Part shown: piece by piece, positions 9,473-15,845 of the stretch
Layout: every line of letters starts with the position of its first letter
Position numbering within the stretch: the stretch's first letter is position 1
Translations under genes and position numbers: made by a program
Notes under the pieces: generated by a model
Databases searched by the model: none
What the model was told of the DNA's origin: nothing
What the model saw: the letters and a program-made list of their open reading frames with translations, nothing else
Source of the DNA: Marmoricola sp. URHB0036
GTDB lineage: Bacteria; Actinomycetota; Actinomycetes; Propionibacteriales; Nocardioidaceae
Length of the DNA: 64,000 nucleotides
Reading direction: 5' to 3'
Assembly: GCF_000426045.1 (NCBI RefSeq)
Contig: NZ_AUEP01000004.1
Coordinates: 186,001 to 250,000, forward strand

Positions 9473-10552
9473 CTAGACGAGCACCACGTCCACCGGCATC
9501 GAGGAGTCGGCGGGGAGGTCGAGGTGGGACGGGGTGCGGCCGCGGGCGACCATCTCGGCGCCGAGGGCGGCGACCATGGCGCCGTTGTCGGTGCACAGGC
9601 CGGGGCGGGGGACGCGGACGCGGATGCCGCGCGCCGCGGCGCGTTCCTCGGCGAGCACGCGGAGCCGGGAGTTGGCGGCCACCCCGCCGCCGATGAGGAT
9701 GTCCTCGATGCCCTCGGCGGTCGCGGCGTCGACCGCCTTGCGGGTGAGCACGTCGCAGACGGCCTCCTGGAACGAAGCAGCCACGTCCGAGACGGGGACC
9801 GGCTCCCCGGACTCCTCCCGCGCCTGCACCCACCGGGCGACCGCGGTCTTGAGGCCGGAGAAGCTGAAGTCGAAGCGGTGCCGCTCGAGGTCGCGCCGCG
9901 AGGTCAGCCCGCGCGGGAAGTCGATGGCGACTGACGAGCCGGACGACGCTGCTTTGTCGATGTAGGGGCCGCCCGGGAACGGCAGGCCGAGCAGTCGCGC
10001 GACCTTGTCGAAGGCCTCCCCCGCCGCGTCGTCGATGGTCGAGCCCAGGGGTTCCACCGACGAGGTCACGTCGCCCACCCGGAGCAACGACGAGTGCCCG
10101 CCGGAGACGAGCATCGCCAGGCACGGGTCAGGCAGCGGTCCGTGCTCGAGCTGGTCGACGGCGACGTGGGCGGCGAGGTGGTTGACGCCGTACAGCGGCT
10201 TCTCCAGCCCCAGCGCCAGCGACTTGGCCGCGGCGACGCCGACCAGCAACGCACCGGCCAGCCCCGGGCCTGCGGTCACGGCGATCGCGTCGACGTCGCC
10301 GAGCACGATGCCGGCCGTCTCACAGGCACGCTCGATGGTCGGCACCATCGCCTCGAGGTGGGCGCGCGAGGCGACCTCGGGTACGACGCCGCCGAACCGC
10401 GCGTGCTCCTCCACCGAGGACGCCACGGCGTCGGCCAGCAGCGTCTGCCCGCTGACGATGCCGACCCCGGTCTCGTCGCAGGAGGTCTCGATGCCGAGGA
10501 CGAGAGGTCCGGCCGACGACGGCAACGATGAGGTCACGGCGCCATTGTGCAC
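9473..10552 (-). CDS. tsaD: tRNA N6-threonylcarbamoyladenosine transferase TsaD
   Basis: This is the catalytic subunit that moves the threonylcarbamoyl group onto A37 of ANN-decoding tRNAs, working with TsaB and TsaE. The 359-residue ASKHA-fold protein has [15 protein letters not shown], the metal-ligand region [47 protein letters not shown] and [12 protein letters not shown] 10552 has GGAG about 6 bases upstream; GTG 10537 is a possible alternative. Its partners tsaB and tsaE lie about 11 kb away in the same orientation, separated by the HAD, M20, rimI and SigK genes. Confidence 0.96.
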   Translation of the reverse strand: MHNGAVTSSLPSSAGPLVLGIETSCDETGVGIVSGQTLLADAVASSVEEHARFGGVVPEVASRAHLEAMVPTIERACETAGIVLGDVDAIAVTAGPGLAGALLVGVAAAKSLALGLEKPLYGVNHLAAHVAVDQLEHGPLPDPCLAMLVSGGHSSLLRVGDVTSSVEPLGSTIDDAAGEAFDKVARLLGLPFPGGPYIDKAASSGSSVAIDFPRGLTSRRDLERHRFDFSFSGLKTAVARWVQAREESGEPVPVSDVAASFQEAVCDVLTRKAVDAATAEGIEDILIGGGVAANSRLRVLAEERAAARGIRVRVPRPGLCTDNGAMVAALGAEMVARGRTPSHLDLPADSSMPVDVVLV

Positions 10553-10583
10553 AGGTGCTCCGGGGTTCCCCCCGCCCCGGCCC

Positions 10584-10620
10584 AGAGGTAGCGTGCCGAG
10601 GTCGTCACCGACCTACCTCT
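10584..10620. other. Nested inverted repeats upstream of the HAD phosphatase gene
   Basis: AGAGGTAG (10584-10591) is matched by CTACCTCT (10613-10620), and inside lies AGGTCG-TCAC-CGACCT (10599-10614). The inner and outer right arms share two bases, so the two folds partly compete. The element ends 15 bases before the ATG at 10636. It may be a repressor site or a leader hairpin. Confidence 0.45.
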
Positions 10621-10635
10621 CGGGAGTCCCTCCTC

Positions 10636-12285
10636 ATGTCCCTGCGCCGCCCCCGCACCACGCTCACCGCTGCTCTCGTCCCCGGCATCGCCGCCACCGC
10701 GGCCCTGGCGGTCACCTTGACCGCCCCGGCGTACGCCGGCCAGCGGCACCACCAGGACCACCAGCAGCGACTCGAGCCGCGCACCCACTTCGTGATGCGG
10801 CCCGACGGGTCGAGCGGCAACACCCGGGACGGCGCGGGCATCCCCAACATCGACTCGGTGAAGTCGACGATCCGCACCTACTACGGCGCCGGCAGCGACG
10901 GCATCGCCGACCCCGACAGCTCGCCCTACATCTCCGAGATGAAGCAGATCGCCCGGTCGCAGTGGCGCTACCTCGACCGCGCCAAGAAGCAGGCCGTCCG
11001 CCACCACCGCAAGCCGGCGATCGTCTTCGACCCCGACGACACGACGCTGTGGACCTACGACATGGAGGACGCGGCGATGCACTTCAACTTCGACCCGGCC
11101 CTCCAGAACACGTGGGTCCAGGACCAGCGCTTCCCGGCCACGCCGTCGATGGTCGGATTCGTGAACCGGGCCAAGCAGAAGGGCTTCGCGATCTTCGGCA
11201 TCACCGGCCGCAGTGACACCCAGGAGGCAGCGACCCTCGGCAACCTGGACAAGGTGGGCTACACCCCGTTCAACGCCGACAACTTCTACACGAAGTGGTC
11301 GGGCACCAACCCGAAGCCGTCGTACGTCACCTGCGCCGCCGCGACCTGCACCACCGTCGAGTACAAGGCCGGCACCCGCAGGCACATCGAGAAGGGCCTC
11401 GGCTACGACATCGTGCTCAACGTCGGCGACCAGTGGTCCGACCTCCAGGGTGGGTACGCAGACAAGGTGCTCAAGCTGCCCAACCCGACGTACTTCCTGC
11501 CCAGTGCCGACCTCGACGGCACCCCGGCCGACCGGGCCTTCTCGCCGCGCAGCCGGTTCACCATGAAGCCGGACGGTTCGAGCGGCGCCACCGAGGGCGG
11601 CGAGGGCATCCCCAACATCGACATCGTGAAGACGACGATCCGCACCTACTACAAGGCCACCAACGGCATCGCCGACAAGAGCGACTCGCCCTACATCCGC
11701 GAGCTGGAGCGGACCACGAAGCACATCACGCCGAGCCTCGTCAGTGCCTGCCGCACGTCGGCACGGAAGGGCCAGCACCCCGTTGTCGTGCTCGACGCCG
11801 ACGACACCACGCTGTGGACCTACGACATGGAGGACGGTGCGATGAAGTTCAACTTCAACCCGACCGTCCAGAACGACCAGTGGGTCCAGCCGCAGCGGTT
11901 CCCGGCCACGCCCGGGATGGTGGCGCTGAGCAAGGCCGTCGACGCCGCCGGTTGCGACCTCGTCGGCCTCACCGGACGCAACGACGCCCAGAAGGACGCC
12001 ACCCTCGGCAACCTGGCCAAGGTCGGCTACACCGGGTTCACCTCGCCGAACTACTACACCAAGTGGGTCAGCGGGACCGTGCCGAGCGACCGTCCATGGC
12101 TGGCGGGCACCCCGTGCGCCGACGGCGTCTGCACGACCATCGAGTACAAGTCGCTCACCCGCAAGCACGTCGCCGCCCAGGGTCACCGCATCGTGGCCAA
12201 CCTCGGTGACCAGTTCAGCGACCTGATCGGTGGGTACGCCGACCGGCAGATCAAGCTCCCGAACCCGACCTACTACCTGCCGTAG
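10636..12285 (+). CDS. Secreted tandem HAD acid phosphatase (two catalytic domains)
   Basis: This is a 549-residue secreted protein built from two homologous HAD phosphatase domains, about residues 51-300 and 307-549. A signal peptide (1-34, ending AYA) starts at ATG 10636. Each half opens with a PDGSSG...GIPNID stretch and has a complete HAD catalytic set: DPDDTTLWTYDME at 132 and DADDTTLWTYDME at 387 (motif I), ITGRSD and LTGRND (motif II), a Lys in VEYKAGTRRH and IEYKSLTRKH, and NVGDQWSDLQGGYAD and NLGDQFSDLIGGYAD (motif IV). This resembles the class B/plant-type acid phosphatase group. Both halves look active. Likely role: phosphate scavenging outside the cell. Confidence 0.87.
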   Translation: MSLRRPRTTLTAALVPGIAATAALAVTLTAPAYAGQRHHQDHQQRLEPRTHFVMRPDGSSGNTRDGAGIPNIDSVKSTIRTYYGAGSDGIADPDSSPYISEMKQIARSQWRYLDRAKKQAVRHHRKPAIVFDPDDTTLWTYDMEDAAMHFNFDPALQNTWVQDQRFPATPSMVGFVNRAKQKGFAIFGITGRSDTQEAATLGNLDKVGYTPFNADNFYTKWSGTNPKPSYVTCAAATCTTVEYKAGTRRHIEKGLGYDIVLNVGDQWSDLQGGYADKVLKLPNPTYFLPSADLDGTPADRAFSPRSRFTMKPDGSSGATEGGEGIPNIDIVKTTIRTYYKATNGIADKSDSPYIRELERTTKHITPSLVSACRTSARKGQHPVVVLDADDTTLWTYDMEDGAMKFNFNPTVQNDQWVQPQRFPATPGMVALSKAVDAAGCDLVGLTGRNDAQKDATLGNLAKVGYTGFTSPNYYTKWVSGTVPSDRPWLAGTPCADGVCTTIEYKSLTRKHVAAQGHRIVANLGDQFSDLIGGYADRQIKLPNPTYYLP

Positions 12286-12314
12286 AAGCCTGCCGTAGAA
12301 GCCTGCCGTAGAAG
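12276..12314 (+). repeat. Three tandem 13-bp repeats spanning the HAD gene stop codon
   Basis: CCTGCCGTAGAAG occurs three times head to tail at 12276-12288, 12289-12301 and 12302-12314. The first copy contains the last codons and the TAG stop of the HAD phosphatase. The third runs into the AAGGAG ribosome site of the next gene. Confidence 0.95.
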
Positions 12315-12324
12315 AAGGAGACCC

Positions 12325-13536
12325 GTGGACCTGCACGACGACGCCCGCAGCATGGCCGGCGACCTCGCCGAGCTGCGCAAGGAGCTCCATCAGGATCCGG
12401 AGATCGGCCTCGACCTCCCCCGGACGCAGGAGAAGGTGCTGCGCGAGCTCGACGGGCTCGGGCTCGAGGTCTCCACCGGCACCGGCACCACGTCGGTGAC
12501 GGCGGTGCTGCGGGGCGGTGCCCGCGACGAGGCGGATCCGAAGACAGTGCTGCTGCGTGCGGACATGGATGCGTTGCCCGTCGTGGAGGAGACCGGGCTC
12601 GACTTCGCGTCGGGCAACGGCGCCATGCACGCGTGCGGCCACGACCTGCACACCGCCGGGCTGATCGGTGGCGCGCGGCTCCTGGCGCAGCACCGCGACC
12701 ACCTCCGGGGTGACGTGGTGCTGATGTTCCAGCCCGGAGAGGAGGGCTGGGACGGTGCCGGCGTGATGATCAAGGAGGGCGTCCTCGACGCGGCCGGTCG
12801 CCGAGTCGACGCGGCGTACGGGATGCACGTGTTCTCCTCGATGTATCCGCACGCGCAGTTCCTCAGCCGCCCGGGCACGATGATGTCGGCCTCGCACCAC
12901 CTGTCGGTCGTCGTACGCGGACAGGGCGGGCACGGCTCCTCACCGCACCGGGCCAAGGACCCGATCGCGGCCACGGCGGAGATGATCACCTCGCTGCAGA
13001 CGATGGTGACCCGGCGCTTCGACATCTTCGACCCGGTGGTCATCACGGTCGGGATCATCGAGGGCGGCACCCGGCGCAACATCATCCCGGACACCGCGCG
13101 GTTCGAGGCGACCGTGCGCCGCTTCTCCGAAGCAAGTGCGGTGCGGCTGCGCGAGGGCATCCAGGACACGCTGCGGGGCGTCGCCCGGGCACACGGGGTC
13201 GAGGTCGAGATCGAGTACAACGACGAGTACCCGCTCACCGTGAACACCGCCGCCGAGGTCGACTTCAGCGCGTCGGTGATCCGGGACGTGCTCGGCGAGG
13301 AGCGCTACGAGGAGATGGACGTGCCGATCGCCGGGTCCGAGGACTTCAGCCGGGTGATCGACGCAGTGCCCGGCGCGTTCATCGCCATCGGGGCGGTGCT
13401 TCCGGGTCTCGACCACGAGACCGCGGCCACCAACCACAGTCCGCGCGCCGACTTCGACCCGGCCGTGCTCCCCGACGCGGCGGCGGTCTACGCCGAGCTG
13501 GCCGTGCGGAAGCTCGAGGCGCTGGCGCAGGCCTAG
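12325..13536 (+). CDS. M20-family amidohydrolase
   Basis: This is a zinc/cobalt metallopeptidase-fold amidohydrolase of the M20D group (hippurate hydrolase, IAA-amino acid hydrolase, N-acyl-amino acid amidohydrolase). Its 403 residues carry LLRADMDALPV, the metal-binding MHACGHDLHTAGL, FQPGEEGWDGAG and a C-terminal TNHSPRADFD. The bacterial dimerisation domain lies in the middle (GQGGHGSSPHRAKDPIA). GTG 12325 has AAGGAG at a good distance, next to the 13-bp repeats. It converges with rimI, overlapping by 4 bases. The exact acyl substrate cannot be read from sequence. Confidence 0.9.
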   Translation: MDLHDDARSMAGDLAELRKELHQDPEIGLDLPRTQEKVLRELDGLGLEVSTGTGTTSVTAVLRGGARDEADPKTVLLRADMDALPVVEETGLDFASGNGAMHACGHDLHTAGLIGGARLLAQHRDHLRGDVVLMFQPGEEGWDGAGVMIKEGVLDAAGRRVDAAYGMHVFSSMYPHAQFLSRPGTMMSASHHLSVVVRGQGGHGSSPHRAKDPIAATAEMITSLQTMVTRRFDIFDPVVITVGIIEGGTRRNIIPDTARFEATVRRFSEASAVRLREGIQDTLRGVARAHGVEVEIEYNDEYPLTVNTAAEVDFSASVIRDVLGEERYEEMDVPIAGSEDFSRVIDAVPGAFIAIGAVLPGLDHETAATNHSPRADFDPAVLPDAAAVYAELAVRKLEALAQA

Positions 13537-13997
13537 GAGCCACCGCAGCCGCGGCCGAGGGGGAGCCGCAGCACCACTGCGGTGGTGCCGTCGGTGTAGT
13601 AGCGCGGACGGCGGTCGATCTCGACGAAGCCCTGGCCGGCGTAGAAGGACAGGGCCCCGCTGTTGTCCTCGCGCACCTCGAGCAGGAGCCGGTCGGCGGG
13701 CGTACGGCGGGCGGCGTCGACGACGCGCGCGAGCAAGGAGGCGGCGACTCCTCGACGTCGGTGGTCAGGCGCCACGGCGATCCGCTGGAGCTCGGCGATG
13801 TCGCCCGCGCTCGAGGTCACGGCGTGCCCGACGACCTGGCCGTCGGCCTCGGCCACCAGGTAGGTGACCGTCGGCAGCCGGCCGAGCACGCCCTCGCGGA
13901 CCAGGCCCTCGCTCCAGGCGTCGGCGCCGAGGCACTCGTCCTCGAGCCGGGCCACAGCGTCGACGTCGTCGGGACCGGCGGCACGGATCACGGTCAT
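13533..13997 (-). CDS. rimI: Ribosomal protein S18-alanine N-acetyltransferase
   Basis: This is a GNAT-fold acetyltransferase that acetylates the N-terminal alanine of ribosomal protein S18. The 154-residue protein has the acetyl-CoA loop ELQRIAVAPDHRRRGVAASLL and LLLEVREDNSGALSFYAGQGF, both typical of RimI. ATG 13997 overlaps the upstream stop codon as ATGA. RimI commonly clusters with tsaB, tsaE and tsaD in Actinobacteria; here it is 4 kb from tsaD and 8 kb from tsaB, which supports RimI over a generic GNAT. Confidence 0.85.
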   Translation of the reverse strand: MTVIRAAGPDDVDAVARLEDECLGADAWSEGLVREGVLGRLPTVTYLVAEADGQVVGHAVTSSAGDIAELQRIAVAPDHRRRGVAASLLARVVDAARRTPADRLLLEVREDNSGALSFYAGQGFVEIDRRPRYYTDGTTAVVLRLPLGRGCGGS

Positions 13998-14350
13998 CCG
14001 CTGGTCGTGTCGAGCAGCTGCAGCAGGTCGTGGGCCGCCAGCTCGACGTCCTTGTGCCGCCACTCGGAGGCCCGGTAGACGCAGGCGATCAGGGCCGTCC
14101 GGTGCACCCGGCGGAAGTCGCCGAGGACGAAGGCGTAGCGGGCCTTGGTCTCGTCGTTCGCCCCCTCGGTCAGGCCGAGGTGCCAGGCGGCGTACTCCTC
14201 CCAGGAGTGGTTCTCCAGGTAGGCGTTCTGGGCATCGGCGCCCGGTTGCACGTCGCCCCAGTCGCTGTCGAGGACGTACTGGCGGTTGCGGATCAGCCGC
14301 TCGGCATGCGCGACGGCGTCCGGGTTCACGGTGTAGCTGGCCACGGTCAC
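13994..14350 (-). CDS. Conserved actinobacterial protein of unknown function
   Basis: This is a 118-residue soluble protein, rich in charged and aromatic residues, without signal peptide or membrane helix. Distinctive stretches are YVLDSDWGDVQPG, SWEEYAAWHLGLTEGAND and FRRVHRTALIACVYRASEW. I recall near-identical small proteins in many Actinobacteria but no assigned function. It is translationally coupled to rimI (ATGA overlap) and divergent from the sigK operon; its promoter shares the 125-base spacer that holds the SigK-type promoter. I do not recognise a catalytic motif. Confidence 0.8.
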   Translation of the reverse strand: MTVASYTVNPDAVAHAERLIRNRQYVLDSDWGDVQPGADAQNAYLENHSWEEYAAWHLGLTEGANDETKARYAFVLGDFRRVHRTALIACVYRASEWRHKDVELAAHDLLQLLDTTSG

Positions 14351-14393
14351 ATCCTGACTGATGAAGGGGTCGAAAACTTTCTTCGTTCCGCAC

Positions 14394-14420
14394 CCATCCG
14401 GTTCCCGGGATACTCCGAAT
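14394..14420 (+). promoter_or_regulatory. SigK-type ECF promoter of the sigK operon
   Basis: CCATCC at 14394-14399 and CCGAAT at 14415-14420 are separated by 15 bases. These are the -35 and -10 elements I recall for mycobacterial SigK promoters. Transcription would start near 14427, about 50 bases before the sigK ATG, so the operon is probably autoregulated. Confidence 0.75.
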
Positions 14421-14475
14421 CACTCGAGGATCCACTTCTTGATGTCCAAGCAACACCGATCTGCGAAGGTTGCAC

Positions 14476-15099
14476 ATGACCCGGACGAGCTCCGATGCCT
14501 CCGATCCCCCTGACCGGGTGACGGGGATCTCGGCCGGCCCGGGGGCCGATCAGGCGCCCGACCTGGCCGAGCTGCTCAAGCTCTCCGGGCGGGGCGACGA
14601 GGCGGCGTTCGCCCGGCTGTACGACGCCACCGCGGCCCGTGCGTTCGGACTGGCCGTCCGGGTGGTGCGCGACCCGAGCCAGGCGGAAGAGGTCGCCCAG
14701 GAGGCCTTCCTGGAGATCTGGCGCACCGCGAGCCGGTTCGACCAGTCCAAGGGCAGCGCCGTCTCGTGGATCCTCACGCTGGTGCACCGCAAGGCGGTCG
14801 ACCGGGTCCGGTCGGCCGAGGCGAGCACCCGCCGCGACACGACGTACCACCAGGGCAACCACAAGATCGAGCACGACTCCACCGCCGAGGCCGCCCAGGC
14901 CTCGATGGAGGCACGACGGGTCCGGCAGGCGATGAGCTCACTGACCGAGGTCCAGCGAGAAGCACTCGAGCTCGCCTACTTCAAGGGCTACACGCACACG
15001 GAGGTCGCCTCGATGTTGGACCTGCCGGTGGGCACTGCCAAGACGCGGATCAGGGACGGCCTGATCCGACTACGAGACACGATGGGGGTAGGACAGTGA
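14476..15099 (+). CDS. sigK: ECF RNA polymerase sigma factor SigK
   Basis: This is an extracytoplasmic-function sigma factor. Region 2 (FARLYDATAARAFGLAVRVV and EEVAQEAFLEIWRTA) and region 4 (LTEVQREALELAYFKGYTHTEVA, PVGTAKTRIRDGLIRLR) are complete in 207 residues. The start is ATG 14476 with GAAGG 6 bases upstream, in preference to TTG 14470. It is coupled to its anti-sigma factor by a GTGA overlap. SigK identity rests on the neighbours rskA, FAD-oxidoreductase, DUF1365, Cfa and DUF1295, the same set as around M. tuberculosis sigK. Unlike mycobacterial SigK, which has a redox-active cysteine pair, this protein contains no cysteine. Confidence 0.9.
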   Translation: MTRTSSDASDPPDRVTGISAGPGADQAPDLAELLKLSGRGDEAAFARLYDATAARAFGLAVRVVRDPSQAEEVAQEAFLEIWRTASRFDQSKGSAVSWILTLVHRKAVDRVRSAEASTRRDTTYHQGNHKIEHDSTAEAAQASMEARRVRQAMSSLTEVQREALELAYFKGYTHTEVASMLDLPVGTAKTRIRDGLIRLRDTMGVGQ

Positions 15100-15845
15100 A
15101 GGAGTCCCTGCACGCTCTGTCCGGCGCCTACGTCGTCGACGCCCTCGACCAGGAGGAGCGCGAGGCTTTCGAGCGGCACCTGCCGCGGTGCCTGGACTGC
15201 CAGGCCGAGGTCGCCAGCCTTCGCGAGGCAACGGCGCTGATGGCCGACGACGCGGCCATGACACCCCCCGACTCCCTGCGCACCTCGGTGCTGGCCGGGA
15301 TCTCCACCATCCGCCCGCTCCCGCCCGAGATCGCCCACCCACGCACCGAGGAGTCGGCACCCAGCAACGTGGTGCCGATGCGCCGGCGCCGGTTCCGGGT
15401 CGCCTCGCTCGTCGCCGCAGCCGCGGTGGCGGCCTCGGTCGCGGTGGGCGTGGCCTGGCACCCCTGGGACGACCAGAACACGTCCTCGGTCTCGGCCGCC
15501 GACCAGGTCCTCGCCGCAGCGGACGCCCAGAAGGTGTCGCTCGACTTCAAGGACGGCTCCAGCGCGTCGGTGTACCGGTCGAAGAGCAAGGGCAAGGCCG
15601 TGATCCTGACCGATGGCATGGCCGCGCCGCCCTCCGGCAAGGTCTACGAGCTGTGGTTCCAGGACTCCAAGGGCACGATGGTGCCGGCCGGGTTGATGCC
15701 CAAGTCGCCCGACGCCAAGGTGCTGCTGCGCGGCAACGCGTCCGGCGCGACGGCTGTCGGGATCACCGTCGAGCCCGACGGAGGTTCCCAGGCTCCGACC
15801 ACGGCCCCCATCGCGCTGTTCGACCTCGACAAGGGCACCACGTGA
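15096..15845 (+). CDS. rskA: Anti-sigma-K factor RskA
   Basis: This is a single-pass membrane anti-sigma factor that holds SigK at the membrane until regulated proteolysis releases it. The cytosolic N-terminal domain carries HLPRCLDC at 28-35, a full HX3CX2C zinc anti-sigma motif; a membrane helix follows at about 101-121 after the positive MRRRRFR. The outer domain ending GGSQAPTTAPIALF is the RskA C-terminal fold. It has 249 residues. GTG 15096 overlaps the sigK stop, and its own stop overlaps the next start (GTGA), so sigma, anti-sigma and effector enzyme are made in sequence from one mRNA. Confidence 0.9.
   Translation: MKESLHALSGAYVVDALDQEEREAFERHLPRCLDCQAEVASLREATALMADDAAMTPPDSLRTSVLAGISTIRPLPPEIAHPRTEESAPSNVVPMRRRRFRVASLVAAAAVAASVAVGVAWHPWDDQNTSSVSAADQVLAAADAQKVSLDFKDGSSASVYRSKSKGKAVILTDGMAAPPSGKVYELWFQDSKGTMVPAGLMPKSPDAKVLLRGNASGATAVGITVEPDGGSQAPTTAPIALFDLDKGTT

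Noticed and set aside
11554-12285. Second half of the HAD protein as a decayed duplicate
   Set aside because: All catalytic motifs are intact and the frame continues without stops or shifts.
10534-12933. 800-codon open frame opposite the HAD phosphatase and M20 genes
   Set aside because: Its translation is Arg/Val/Gly-rich without domains, and the opposite strand has a signal peptide, catalytic motifs and proper ribosome sites.
14470-14475. TTG start for sigK two codons upstream of the ATG
   Set aside because: The GAAGG ribosome site fits the ATG at 14476 better and would abut the TTG.
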